From Pelotomaculum sp. UBA1371 (lineage in GTDB: Bacteria > Bacillota > Desulfotomaculia > Desulfotomaculales > Pelotomaculaceae): DNA of 64,000 nt. The notes below the pieces were generated by a model. The model was not told where the DNA came from. It made no database searches and saw only the letters and a list, made by a program, of their open reading frames with translations. Within the stretch, counting starts at the first letter, position 1. Every line of letters begins with the position of its first letter. Positions 17,338 to 24,926 of the stretch are shown piece after piece. The position numbers and the translations under genes were made by a program. The stretch spans positions 154,742 to 218,741 of the forward strand of contig DBRJ01000004.1 in assembly GCA_002305915.1 (NCBI GenBank). Direction: 5' to 3'.

Positions 17338-18954
17338 TTACTCCACTGAAATAATTAAATGATAAACCGGCTGGCCGCCGTCCTGGACATCAAAATCCTG
17401 GTCTTTGAAAATATTACTCATCCTGTCAACCAGTTCCAGGACCTCGTTACGCTCCATGGCCTGTCCATAAAATAAAGTTATCAGGCGGCCTTCACCTTCT
17501 ACCAGAAAAGTCAGGAGTTCCTCCAGAACACCGGCCACTTCCGTACCTGCGGCAATTATTTCTCCGTCACCCAGCCCCATAAAATGACCCTGTTTAACGG
17601 TCAGGCCATTACCGGTATAATCGCGCACCGCCGTGGCAATCTCACCTGTACGGACGGACGTCAGCGCACGCTCCATCTTGCGGGCCGCGGTTTCGAAGTC
17701 TTCCTCCGGAGCCAGGGCCAGGAGGGCGCCAAGACCCTGAGGGATACTCCTGGTTGGAATGACTATGGTTTCTTTTCCGGACAGGCGGCTGGCCTGCTCC
17801 GCCGCCAGAATAATATTCTTATTATTTGGAAGAAGGAGAACCTTTTTCCCCGGAACTTCGTCAATTCCTTTTAACAAATCACCGGTACTGGGATTCAAGG
17901 TCTGACCACCGTCAAGCACGACGTCAGCACCAAGGTTTTTCATGATGGCCTTTAATCCTTCGCCGTACCCCACTGAAACAATGCCGAAGGGCCTGGTGGC
18001 TCCGGTCTGTTCTTCAACGTAAAGCCTTTCCCGTTGTTGTTCTTCCATATTTGTGATATTTAAGTTGTGCAGTTTCCCGTATTTTAGGCAACATTCCAGG
18101 ACAAGACCCGGGTGATTGGAATGAATGTGAACTTTCGCCAGGAGTTCATTTCCTACAACCATCAGGCAGTCCCCGTAGGGTATTAGTTCCCTTTTAAGTT
18201 CAGACAGGGGAAGTCCTTCCCCTTTTAATAACAACTCGGTGCAATAGGTAAAATTCAAGCCCGGTGCAGCCGTTGTTGGTTCCGGCTGGGCTTCTGCTTT
18301 AAATGAATTCAGTCCGGAAACAGATTCTTTGGCCAGGGGAGAAGCAGATTTGAGAGCCTGTAGAAACCCTTCCAGGATCACCACAAATCCTTTCCCCCCG
18401 GCATCTACAACACCAGCCTGTTTCAGGGCCGGGAGGAGGTCCGGAGTTTCCTGCAAAGCATGCAGGGCCCTTTTCGAAATTGCCACCATCATCCTCAGCA
18501 GGTTTTTACTCCGCTGGGCGGCTGCTTCTTCCGCCGACTTTCTAACAACAGTGAGAATCGTACCTTCAACAGGTCTCATTACTGACTTGTAGGCCATCTG
18601 CACACCTTCTTGCAGGGCAAGCGAGATATCTGATGTGGTAGCCTTTTCTTTTGCTTGCAGTGTGCCGGCAAATCCCTGCAGCACCTGGGAAAGAATCACG
18701 CCTGAATTTCCCCTGGCGCCCATCAGGGCTCCCCTGGCCGCTGCCAGGGCAACAAGTCCGATGTGGTTTGAGTCAGTTTCAAGCGCTTCTTTTAAGGATG
18801 CCTCAATGGTCTGGTACATATTGGTGCCGGTATCGCCATCTGGAACCGGAAAAACATTAAGGGCATCGATATCATTCTTCGCCTGGCCCAGTAAGTTTAC
18901 TGCACCCCGAAGCATCATAAGCAAATCAGAACCATTAAAACTGTATACTGCCAC
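17338..18954 (-). CDS. fakA: Fatty acid kinase catalytic subunit FakA (YloV, DAK2 domain)
   Basis: Phosphorylates FakB-bound fatty acids. In 538 residues: an N-terminal DhaL/DAK2 ATP-binding domain with PVPDGDTGTNM near 36-46, whose aspartates bind magnesium, a middle domain, and a C-terminal domain related to DegV/EDD. GTG 18954 lies 6 bases after TGGAGG. In B. subtilis yloV follows the asp23-like yloU; here the Asp23 gene is elsewhere (56 kb) and fakA is followed instead by its own fakB. Confidence 0.92.
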   Translation of the reverse strand: MAVYSFNGSDLLMMLRGAVNLLGQAKNDIDALNVFPVPDGDTGTNMYQTIEASLKEALETDSNHIGLVALAAARGALMGARGNSGVILSQVLQGFAGTLQAKEKATTSDISLALQEGVQMAYKSVMRPVEGTILTVVRKSAEEAAAQRSKNLLRMMVAISKRALHALQETPDLLPALKQAGVVDAGGKGFVVILEGFLQALKSASPLAKESVSGLNSFKAEAQPEPTTAAPGLNFTYCTELLLKGEGLPLSELKRELIPYGDCLMVVGNELLAKVHIHSNHPGLVLECCLKYGKLHNLNITNMEEQQRERLYVEEQTGATRPFGIVSVGYGEGLKAIMKNLGADVVLDGGQTLNPSTGDLLKGIDEVPGKKVLLLPNNKNIILAAEQASRLSGKETIVIPTRSIPQGLGALLALAPEEDFETAARKMERALTSVRTGEIATAVRDYTGNGLTVKQGHFMGLGDGEIIAAGTEVAGVLEELLTFLVEGEGRLITLFYGQAMERNEVLELVDRMSNIFKDQDFDVQDGGQPVYHLIISVE

Positions 18955-19060
18955 TGGCTACCTCCATCTGTTTAAAGCAATTAAAATTAAATGTCCATAT
19001 TAATGATTTCGACACCGGCATTTCTTTTTCCTCCGGCAACCAGCCAATGGACCGGGTGCT

Positions 19061-19090
19061 TTAAAAAAAACACCCCCTGCTTAAGGGGGT
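19061..19090 (-). terminator. Strong terminator of the 32-residue peptide gene
   Basis: On the minus strand ACCCCC (19090-19085) pairs with GGGGGT (19077-19072), followed by eight T residues. The stem begins inside the stop codon of the small gene, separating it from fakA downstream. Confidence 0.9.
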
Positions 19091-19188
19091 TAGTAAAGAA
19101 ACAGCGGAACAAGGTATAACTCGTAGGGGGTGTTCTCGTTATCCTGTTCATTCTCTTTTATTTCTTCCTGCAAAATCTGATTATTCAT
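19090..19188 (-). CDS. Putative 32-residue peptide
   Basis: A short minus-strand frame begins with ATG behind a strong GCAGGAGG 6-7 bases away and ends with TAA exactly at a rho-independent terminator. The peptide has an acidic, Asn/Gln/Glu-rich N-terminal half (MNNQILQEEIKENEQDNEN) and an aromatic, hydrophobic tail (TPYELYLVPLFLY). It has no cysteine. The tail could insert in a membrane or be a modification core, but no peptide-modifying enzyme is encoded nearby. I do not recognise a family. An AT-rich sequence with TATTAT-like elements lies upstream. The case rests on the ribosome-binding site and terminator that frame it. Confidence 0.6.
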   Translation of the reverse strand: MNNQILQEEIKENEQDNENTPYELYLVPLFLY

Positions 19189-19313
19189 CTTTAGCCTCCT
19201 GCTTTTTTGTCTATATCAGATATAATATGTTTGGAGATGGTATTTATGACATCTTTTTTACATTGTTTCTGTACATTTTTCCCTATTGTAACAATTAATC
19301 TGCACGTCGTCCT

Positions 19314-19342
19314 TTGACATTTTCCGTTATCGGTTGTAAATT
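19314..19342 (+). promoter_or_regulatory. Sigma-A promoter of yajQ
   Basis: TTGACA (19314-19319), 17 bases, TAAATT (19337-19342). It starts a short leader directly before the yajQ gene. Confidence 0.65.
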
Positions 19343-19373
19343 TAATAAAATGAAAGAAAGGTGAAAGATCCCG

Positions 19374-19871
19374 ATGGCAAAAGAAAACTCTTTTGATATT
19401 GTTTCGCAGGTCGATTTGCAGGAGGTCAACAACGCCGTTAACCAGGCTGTTAAAGAGCTTAAGAACCGCTTTGATTTCAAAGGAAGTAAAAGCGAGATCA
19501 ACTATGACGGCAAGCAGATCACCCTTATTGGTGACGATGAATTCAAACTGAAGAACGTGGTGGATATCCTTGAGGCCAGGCTGGTCAAACGAGGTATTAA
19601 TCTGAAGGCCCTGAGATACGGTAAAATAGAGCCTGCCGCAAGGGATACCGTACGGCAGCGGGTTGATCTTATTCAGGGTCTGGACAGGGATATTGCCAGG
19701 GTCATTACCAAACTTGTCAAGGATAGCAAATTAAAAGTACAGGCCAGCGTACAGGGAAACCAGGTTAGAATAAGCGGCAAAAACCGGGATGACCTGCAGG
19801 AAATAATAAAGATCTTAAAAGAAACGGATTTTGATATACCCCTGCAGTTTGTCAATTACCGGACAATCTAA
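19374..19871 (+). CDS. yajQ: YajQ family nucleotide-binding protein
   Basis: A 165-residue member of the YajQ (UPF0234) family, two ferredoxin-like domains that bind nucleotides; in Xanthomonas a member binds cyclic di-GMP, and in other bacteria the ligand is unsettled. The N-terminal ENSFDIVSQVDLQEV and the central FDFKGSKSEI are characteristic. The ribosome-binding site (AGAAAGGTGA) stands before ATG 19374. The gene is monocistronic. Of 19872-20088, only the rimO promoter is recognisable. Confidence 0.93.
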   Translation: MAKENSFDIVSQVDLQEVNNAVNQAVKELKNRFDFKGSKSEINYDGKQITLIGDDEFKLKNVVDILEARLVKRGINLKALRYGKIEPAARDTVRQRVDLIQGLDRDIARVITKLVKDSKLKVQASVQGNQVRISGKNRDDLQEIIKILKETDFDIPLQFVNYRTI

Positions 19872-20028
19872 GTGAAAAAGTAAAAACTAAGTACCGGGCT
19901 GTCCGCCTCAAGCACTGACCCAAGGCTTTTTATAGGAGGCACCGGAGCTAAAAACAGATCATCCGGAGCAGCTCAAAAAACATTTCATACCAGGAACTAC
20001 CTGCGACAGGGCAGAGCAATGGCATACT

Positions 20029-20057
20029 TTGACTTGAGCAGGTCTGTCCGTTATACT
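20029..20057 (+). promoter_or_regulatory. Sigma-A promoter of rimO-pgsA
   Basis: TTGACT (20029-20034), 17-base spacer, TATACT (20052-20057), about 25 bases upstream of the rimO ATG. Confidence 0.7.
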
Positions 20058-20088
20058 TATTAGAATGACTGACAGAAAGGAAACATAA

Positions 20089-21420
20089 ATGGCTCTCAAA
20101 ACAGGACTCGTCAGCCTGGGTTGCCCGAAAAACCTGGTCGATTCCGAGATTATGCTGGGGCTCCTACAGGCGTCGGGATTTGAAATTACCAACCGGGAGC
20201 AGGATGCCGAAGTCTTGATTGTCAACACCTGCTCCTTTATTCAGGATGCCAGGGAAGAATCGATTAAGACAATCCTGGAACTGGCGCAGTATAAAAAAAG
20301 GGGAAGATGCCGGGCGCTGCTTGTTGCCGGATGCCTGGCCCAGCGCTATCCCCGGGAAATGATGGCGGAACTGCCTGAAGTTGACGCTGTGCTGGGAACG
20401 GGTTCTATTCCCGAAATCACCGGAGTAATCCAACGGGTTTTGCAAGGGGAAAGGGTCTCACTGGTGGGAACGCCCGGTTATCTCCACACTGCCGGATTGC
20501 CCAAACTCCAGGCTACACCTTCTTACAGCGCCTACCTGAAAATCGCTGAAGGATGCGACAACTGCTGCACCTACTGCATTATCCCGCATCTAAGGGGTCC
20601 CTATAGAAGCAGGGAAGCTGACGATATCCTGGCTGAGGCGGCCGCTATGGCCTCCCGCGGCGTCAAGGAACTGAACCTGGTTGCCCAGGATACCACACGT
20701 TACGGAATGGACCGGTACGGCAAGCCTTACCTGAACCCCCTGCTCAGACGCTTGAGCCGGCTGGAGGGAGTGGTATGGATCAGGCTGCTTTATACCTATC
20801 CAACCTTATTGAATGAAGAATTAATTCAGTTAATAGCTGGGGAAAAGAAAATTTGCCACTATCTGGACATCCCCCTGCAGCATGCCTCCGCATCTGTACT
20901 ACGGCGGATGAACAGGCGCGGCAGCGGGGAGGGGTCGGCCCGGCTCATTGAGAAAATACGTGCGGCCATCCCGGACATAACCCTCAGGACATCGTTTATT
21001 GTAGGTTTTCCCGGCGAAACCGAAGCGGATTTTGAGGAACTCCTGGGGTTTATAGCCGGGGTCCAATTTGAACGTGTTGGTATCTTTACCTATTCAAGGG
21101 AGGAGGGAACCCCCGGCGCTGAACTGCCGGATCAGGTGCCCGAAGAAGTGAAGCTGGAAAGAAAAAACAGGGCTATGACCCTACAGCAAAAGATCTCGCT
21201 GAAAAAAAACCGGCTCAGGTTGGGACAGGTTCTCACGGTACTGGTAGAAGGCCGCAACACAGAGGGAGTTTACCATGGTAGAAGCGAGGGGGATGCCCCT
21301 GATATTGACGGTAAAGTATACTTTAAAGCAAACGCAGCAGTAAAAGTAAATCCTGGTGATTTTGTAAAAGTACGGGTAACCTCCGCCCGCCCTTATGATT
21401 TGATTGGAGAATTAGTTTGA
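20089..21420 (+). CDS. rimO: Ribosomal protein S12 methylthiotransferase
   Basis: A radical-SAM enzyme that methylthiolates the conserved aspartate of ribosomal protein S12. In 443 residues: the N-terminal UPF0004 domain starting GLVSLGCPKNLVDSE, whose cysteines hold an auxiliary iron-sulfur cluster; the radical-SAM motif CDNCCTYC at about 155-162; and a C-terminal TRAM domain. SLGCPKNLVDSE separates RimO from MiaB (TFGCQMN), which is also in this window. The pgsA start overlaps its stop codon. Confidence 0.95.
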   Translation: MALKTGLVSLGCPKNLVDSEIMLGLLQASGFEITNREQDAEVLIVNTCSFIQDAREESIKTILELAQYKKRGRCRALLVAGCLAQRYPREMMAELPEVDAVLGTGSIPEITGVIQRVLQGERVSLVGTPGYLHTAGLPKLQATPSYSAYLKIAEGCDNCCTYCIIPHLRGPYRSREADDILAEAAAMASRGVKELNLVAQDTTRYGMDRYGKPYLNPLLRRLSRLEGVVWIRLLYTYPTLLNEELIQLIAGEKKICHYLDIPLQHASASVLRRMNRRGSGEGSARLIEKIRAAIPDITLRTSFIVGFPGETEADFEELLGFIAGVQFERVGIFTYSREEGTPGAELPDQVPEEVKLERKNRAMTLQQKISLKKNRLRLGQVLTVLVEGRNTEGVYHGRSEGDAPDIDGKVYFKANAAVKVNPGDFVKVRVTSARPYDLIGELV

Positions 21421-21965
21421 TGAACCTGCCTAACCGCCTGACCCTGGCAAGACTCCTTTTAATTCCCGTATTTTTACTGGTAGCATCTCATGAATCCCTT
21501 TATACGGATGTAATCGCTGCCGCTGTTTTTGTTTTGAGTGCGGCCACTGACGGGCTTGACGGATATTATGCCAGAAAGAACAAGCAAGTAACCCTTCTGG
21601 GTAAATTTATGGACCCGCTGGTTGACAAACTTCTAATCTCAGCTGCCCTTGTCGTCCTTGTTGAACTGGGAAGACTGCAGGGATGGATTGCAGTGGTGAT
21701 TATCAGCCGGGAATTTGCCGTAACCGGTTTAAGGTCCATCGCCGCTGCGGAAGGAGTGATCATCACCGCCAGCAAGCTGGGTAAAATAAAGACTGTCACG
21801 CAAATCGTTGCCATTACTGCTTTTTTCCTCAGAGATTATCCCTTCAGCCTCATCCACCTGCCCTTTGGTTCTATCGCTATGGCTGTGGCCTTGTTTTTTA
21901 CCCTCTGGTCCGGCCTTGACTACTTTACGAGCGCCTGGAAGCTCTTAAAAAAAGACGGCTACTAA
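21420..21965 (+). CDS. pgsA: CDP-diacylglycerol-glycerol-3-phosphate 3-phosphatidyltransferase
   Basis: Makes phosphatidylglycerol phosphate at the membrane. The 181 residues carry the CDP-alcohol phosphotransferase motif, DGLDGYYAR followed by GKFMDPLVDK, whose aspartates bind the metal, and several membrane helices. ATG 21420 overlaps the rimO TGA by one base (ATGA coupling). A TTG at 21417 is in frame but less likely. Confidence 0.94.
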   Translation: MNLPNRLTLARLLLIPVFLLVASHESLYTDVIAAAVFVLSAATDGLDGYYARKNKQVTLLGKFMDPLVDKLLISAALVVLVELGRLQGWIAVVIISREFAVTGLRSIAAAEGVIITASKLGKIKTVTQIVAITAFFLRDYPFSLIHLPFGSIAMAVALFFTLWSGLDYFTSAWKLLKKDGY

Positions 21966-22044
21966 GGACACAACTCCTTTAATAGTTACCCTGTTGCCAA
22001 GTTTTAATAGAACGCCTTAACTTCAGATCTCATGAGACCTGTTA

Positions 22045-22061
22045 CCCAGTAATTTACTGGG
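22045..22061. promoter_or_regulatory. 17-bp palindrome over a promoter -35 region
   Basis: CCCAGTAA and TTACTGGG flank a single central T. It lies where the -35 of the promoter at 22084 would be. No T-run follows, so an operator is more likely than a terminator. Confidence 0.45.
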
Positions 22062-22080
22062 GAGATAGAACATCTTTTTG

Positions 22081-22089
22081 TGTTATAAT
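22081..22089 (+). promoter_or_regulatory. Extended -10 promoter of the membrane protein/FtsH-like pair
   Basis: TGT followed by a perfect TATAAT (22084-22089) forms an extended -10, about 39 bases before ATG 22128. Confidence 0.6.
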
Positions 22090-22127
22090 TATGGAACGTA
22101 TTGCACTTTTACAGGAGGAGATCGCTT

Positions 22128-22703
22128 ATGCAGTGGCAGGGCCTAAAAATTCCCCTAATCATTGTTTCCCTGCTGGCCGGGCTGGCGCTCATCTTTGGTG
22201 TGCAATGGCTATACCAAAAGTACAACTACCAGGAACCGCTAAATGCCATCCTGAGTCAAAATGATGCAATAGAGTCTTTTCAAATAAAAAATGAGGGGCG
22301 TCAACTTCAAGTCCATATATCGATTCAGTACGATCAAAATCTGATGCAGGCATATAAGGAAATAAATAAAGAGCTTACCCGCACCATGGGTCGAAAAAGC
22401 TTTCAAATCATCCTGGAAGACAATCCCGATGAAGTCTTAAACCAGGTTTGGTATAAGGCCCAGTACGCTATCTATCAGGCGGCCTTCCAGGGGAGCTTTC
22501 AGGACATGGCCCTGGCTGTTAACAGGGAGGCCCTGGCTTCCGGCGTAGCTATCCAGATTAATCTTGACCAGGAGAATATTTATATTCGATTAAAACACCA
22601 GGGGCATACCTACGATGAAATCATTCCCTTGAGTAGCCGGCAGGTTTCCGGTACAGCTCAAGTGCCCGCTGCCGGAGGTGATAGCAGTGTTCAAGGAAAT
22701 TAG
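22128..22703 (+). CDS. Membrane-anchored hypothetical protein
   Basis: The 191-residue protein has a short N-terminus, one membrane helix at about 6-27 (IPLIIVSLLAGLALIFGVQW) and a soluble mixed alpha/beta domain to the end. ATG 22128 follows AGGAGGAG. I recognise no family. The 3' end overlaps the start of the FtsH-like protease by 17 bases, so the two are very probably made together; this protein could be the adaptor or extracytoplasmic partner that the protease lacks. That role is inference from arrangement only. Confidence 0.75.
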   Translation: MQWQGLKIPLIIVSLLAGLALIFGVQWLYQKYNYQEPLNAILSQNDAIESFQIKNEGRQLQVHISIQYDQNLMQAYKEINKELTRTMGRKSFQIILEDNPDEVLNQVWYKAQYAIYQAAFQGSFQDMALAVNREALASGVAIQINLDQENIYIRLKHQGHTYDEIIPLSSRQVSGTAQVPAAGGDSSVQGN

Positions 22704-24156
22704 CATAGGTTTCGGTCTGGCAACAATCATTTCTCTGATTGTGATGGGTTATGATATTACACCCTTTATCTTTTTGATTGCCGCAGGCGCCGGACTTTTT
22801 TACCTGGCCAGGGCCAGGGGTATGGTCAGCACAAAGAATTTTAAAAGTTCCAGCGGAACAGGGCGGTGTGAGATATCATTCCGGGATATCGGAGGTCAGG
22901 AATCTGCTATTCAAGAACTGAGAGAAGCCCTGGATTTTATCAAACACCACCAGGATATTAAAAATCTGGGCATCCGGCCCCTTAAAGGCATTCTTCTTTC
23001 AGGACCGCCGGGGACAGGTAAGACTCTTATGGCAAAGGCTGCAGCAAGCTATACCGACGCAGCTTTTATAGCAGCCTCGGGAAGTGAGTTTATCGAGATG
23101 TATGCCGGCGTGGGTGCCCAACGGGTCAGAAAGCTTTTTCAAACAGCCAGGGATAGTGCCCTGCGCCAGAAAAAAACAAACGCTATCATCTTCATTGACG
23201 AAATTGAAATCCTTGGTGGTAAGCGCGGTCAAACCACCAGTCACCTGGAATATGACCAGACCCTGAACCAGCTGCTGGTGGAAATGGACGGCCTGCGGGT
23301 GGAGGATAATGTCAGGGTTCTGCTGGTAGCAGCCACAAACAGGGCTGACATGCTCGACCCGGCCCTTCTGAGACCCGGTCGCTTTGACCGGAGGGTTAAA
23401 GTGGATTTGCCTGATAAAGAAGGGAGAAAGGTTATTTTACAGCTGCATACCCGGAATAAACCCCTGGCCAGGGATGTCAACCTTGAGATTATTGCCAAAG
23501 AAACATTCGGTATGTCAGGGGCCCACCTTGAAAGCCTGGCCAACGAGGCAGCCATTCTGGCTATGCGGGAAGGCTGCAGGGAAATCTCCCAGCATCATTT
23601 TAACGAATCAATTGATAAAGTTATGATGGGTGGCAAATTGGATAAGCAGCCTTCAGAATTAGAAATGAAAAGGGTGGCCATACATGAGATCGGCCACGCC
23701 CTGGTCAGTGAAAAAGTCCGGGCCGGATCCGTATCCACCCTGACCATCACTCCCAGGGGAGAGGCCCTGGGCTACATGCGCCAGACGCCTGAAGACGACA
23801 CCTATCTCTACACGAAGGACTATCTGGAGAACCAGATCTCCGTCATGCTGGCCGGAGCTGTTGCCGAGGAGATAATTTTGGGCAACCGCAGCACGGGTTC
23901 AGCCAATGATTTTGAACAAGCGGTACGGGCTGCAGAAACAATGCTTCGCTCCGGCATGTCCGAACTGGGCATCGTCTGCCTGGAAAGCCTGCCCCAGGAC
24001 TTAAAACACCGTACCATTTCAGGGATCGTCAGGGAGCAGGAGGAGCAGGTAAGAGAATACTTGACTGACTTAAAAGAAGTTTTCGATAATATTCTAAAAG
24101 TTTTACTGGAGAAAGAAAAAATCACCGGTGAAGAATTCCGCTCCTTTATCAACTAA
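22687..24156 (+). CDS. Short FtsH-like membrane AAA+ zinc protease
   Basis: An ATP-dependent metalloprotease related to FtsH. In 489 residues: two closely spaced N-terminal hydrophobic segments (about 7-22 and 26-42) with almost no loop between them, so the usual extracytoplasmic domain is missing; an AAA+ domain with Walker A GPPGTGKT (106-113), Walker B IIFIDEIE (167-174) and the second region of homology around RPGRFDRRV; and a peptidase domain with HEIGH at 333-337 and third ligand Asp408 in SANDFEQA. All catalytic residues are present. FtsH is usually above 600 residues. GTG 22687 is chosen because GGAGGTGAT ends just before it. It sits between pgsA and cinA, where B. subtilis has no such gene. 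Confidence 0.88.
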   Translation: MFKEISIGFGLATIISLIVMGYDITPFIFLIAAGAGLFYLARARGMVSTKNFKSSSGTGRCEISFRDIGGQESAIQELREALDFIKHHQDIKNLGIRPLKGILLSGPPGTGKTLMAKAAASYTDAAFIAASGSEFIEMYAGVGAQRVRKLFQTARDSALRQKKTNAIIFIDEIEILGGKRGQTTSHLEYDQTLNQLLVEMDGLRVEDNVRVLLVAATNRADMLDPALLRPGRFDRRVKVDLPDKEGRKVILQLHTRNKPLARDVNLEIIAKETFGMSGAHLESLANEAAILAMREGCREISQHHFNESIDKVMMGGKLDKQPSELEMKRVAIHEIGHALVSEKVRAGSVSTLTITPRGEALGYMRQTPEDDTYLYTKDYLENQISVMLAGAVAEEIILGNRSTGSANDFEQAVRAAETMLRSGMSELGIVCLESLPQDLKHRTISGIVREQEEQVREYLTDLKEVFDNILKVLLEKEKITGEEFRSFIN

Positions 24157-24179
24157 TTATACCGGGTTTTTCACAATAA

Positions 24180-24230
24180 CCGCCGCGAGCCTGGTTTTGC
24201 CCGGCCTGCTCCCGGCGGCTCATTATTTTT
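24180..24230 (+). terminator. Terminator after the FtsH-like gene
   Basis: An 11-bp stem with one mismatch (24180-24190 with 24208-24218), then a T-rich tract ending in five T residues. Confidence 0.7.
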
Positions 24231-24256
24231 AAACAGGATTTTGTTAATATATAGCC

Positions 24257-24286
24257 TTTACTAAGAGCCTGGAAATATGTTAAAAT
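24257..24286 (+). promoter_or_regulatory. Probable promoter of pncC
   Basis: TTTACT (24257-24262), an 18-base spacer and TAAAAT (24281-24286) preceded by TGT, i.e. an extended -10. Confidence 0.5.
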
Positions 24287-24308
24287 TTAATATTGGGGTG
24301 TGATCAGC

Positions 24309-24845
24309 ATGCAAGAAAACCCGGCCTGCCCCGACCTCGAGTCACCGGTAAAAGTAGTGGGCAGACTATTAAAGGAATCCGGGCTGTCCATCGGTGTAGC
24401 GGAGTCCTGCACCGGCGGTCTCATAGCAGCCAGGCTGACGGATATTCCCGGCAGTTCGGAATATTTTCCAGGTGGAGTGGTTGCCTATAGCAACGCGCTA
24501 AAAAAATCGCTTCTGGGCGTACCCCCGTCTATTCTTAACCTGTACGGAGCTGTTAGTGAAGAAACGGCCGTTGCTATGGCCAGGGGGGTCCGTGAGCTGA
24601 CAGGTTCCCACCTGGGACTTGCTGTTACGGGCATTGCCGGTCCGGACGGGGGAACTGCCGCCAAGCCAAAGGGATTGGTCTATATTTCCCTGGCTCACGG
24701 CGACGGCCTAATTTGCAGGGAATACCGCTTTCCCGGAGAACGGGCAACTGTCAGGCAGAGTACTGTCGATGCAGCTTTAAATATGGTTAAACAATTCCTG
24801 CTAACAAGGCTGCAGGACCCTGGCTTTTTAAACCCGGCTAGATAG
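24309..24845 (+). CDS. pncC: Nicotinamide-nucleotide amidohydrolase (CinA C-terminal domain protein)
   Basis: Deamidates nicotinamide mononucleotide in NAD recycling. The 178 residues comprise only the CinA C-terminal domain: VAESCTGGLIA (catalytic Ser), TGIAGPDGG and PKGLVYIS. The N-terminal MoCF-like domain of full-length CinA is absent. ATG 24309 lies 8 bases after GGGGTG. Its position just before recA matches cinA-recA in B. subtilis, with a helicase gene inserted here. Confidence 0.9.
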   Translation: MQENPACPDLESPVKVVGRLLKESGLSIGVAESCTGGLIAARLTDIPGSSEYFPGGVVAYSNALKKSLLGVPPSILNLYGAVSEETAVAMARGVRELTGSHLGLAVTGIAGPDGGTAAKPKGLVYISLAHGDGLICREYRFPGERATVRQSTVDAALNMVKQFLLTRLQDPGFLNPAR

Positions 24846-24926
24846 TTGCGTTTTTCTCTCTGTTTTAATCATGTAGTTATTAATATTTAACAGATGCAGG
24901 GATCTATGTAAAAAGGAGTTTGATTA

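Noticed and set aside
18967..19005. Tiny minus-strand frame (11 codons, MPVSKSLIWTF) with GGAGG upstream of fakA
   Set aside because: Could be a leader peptide, but it is too short to support without conservation.
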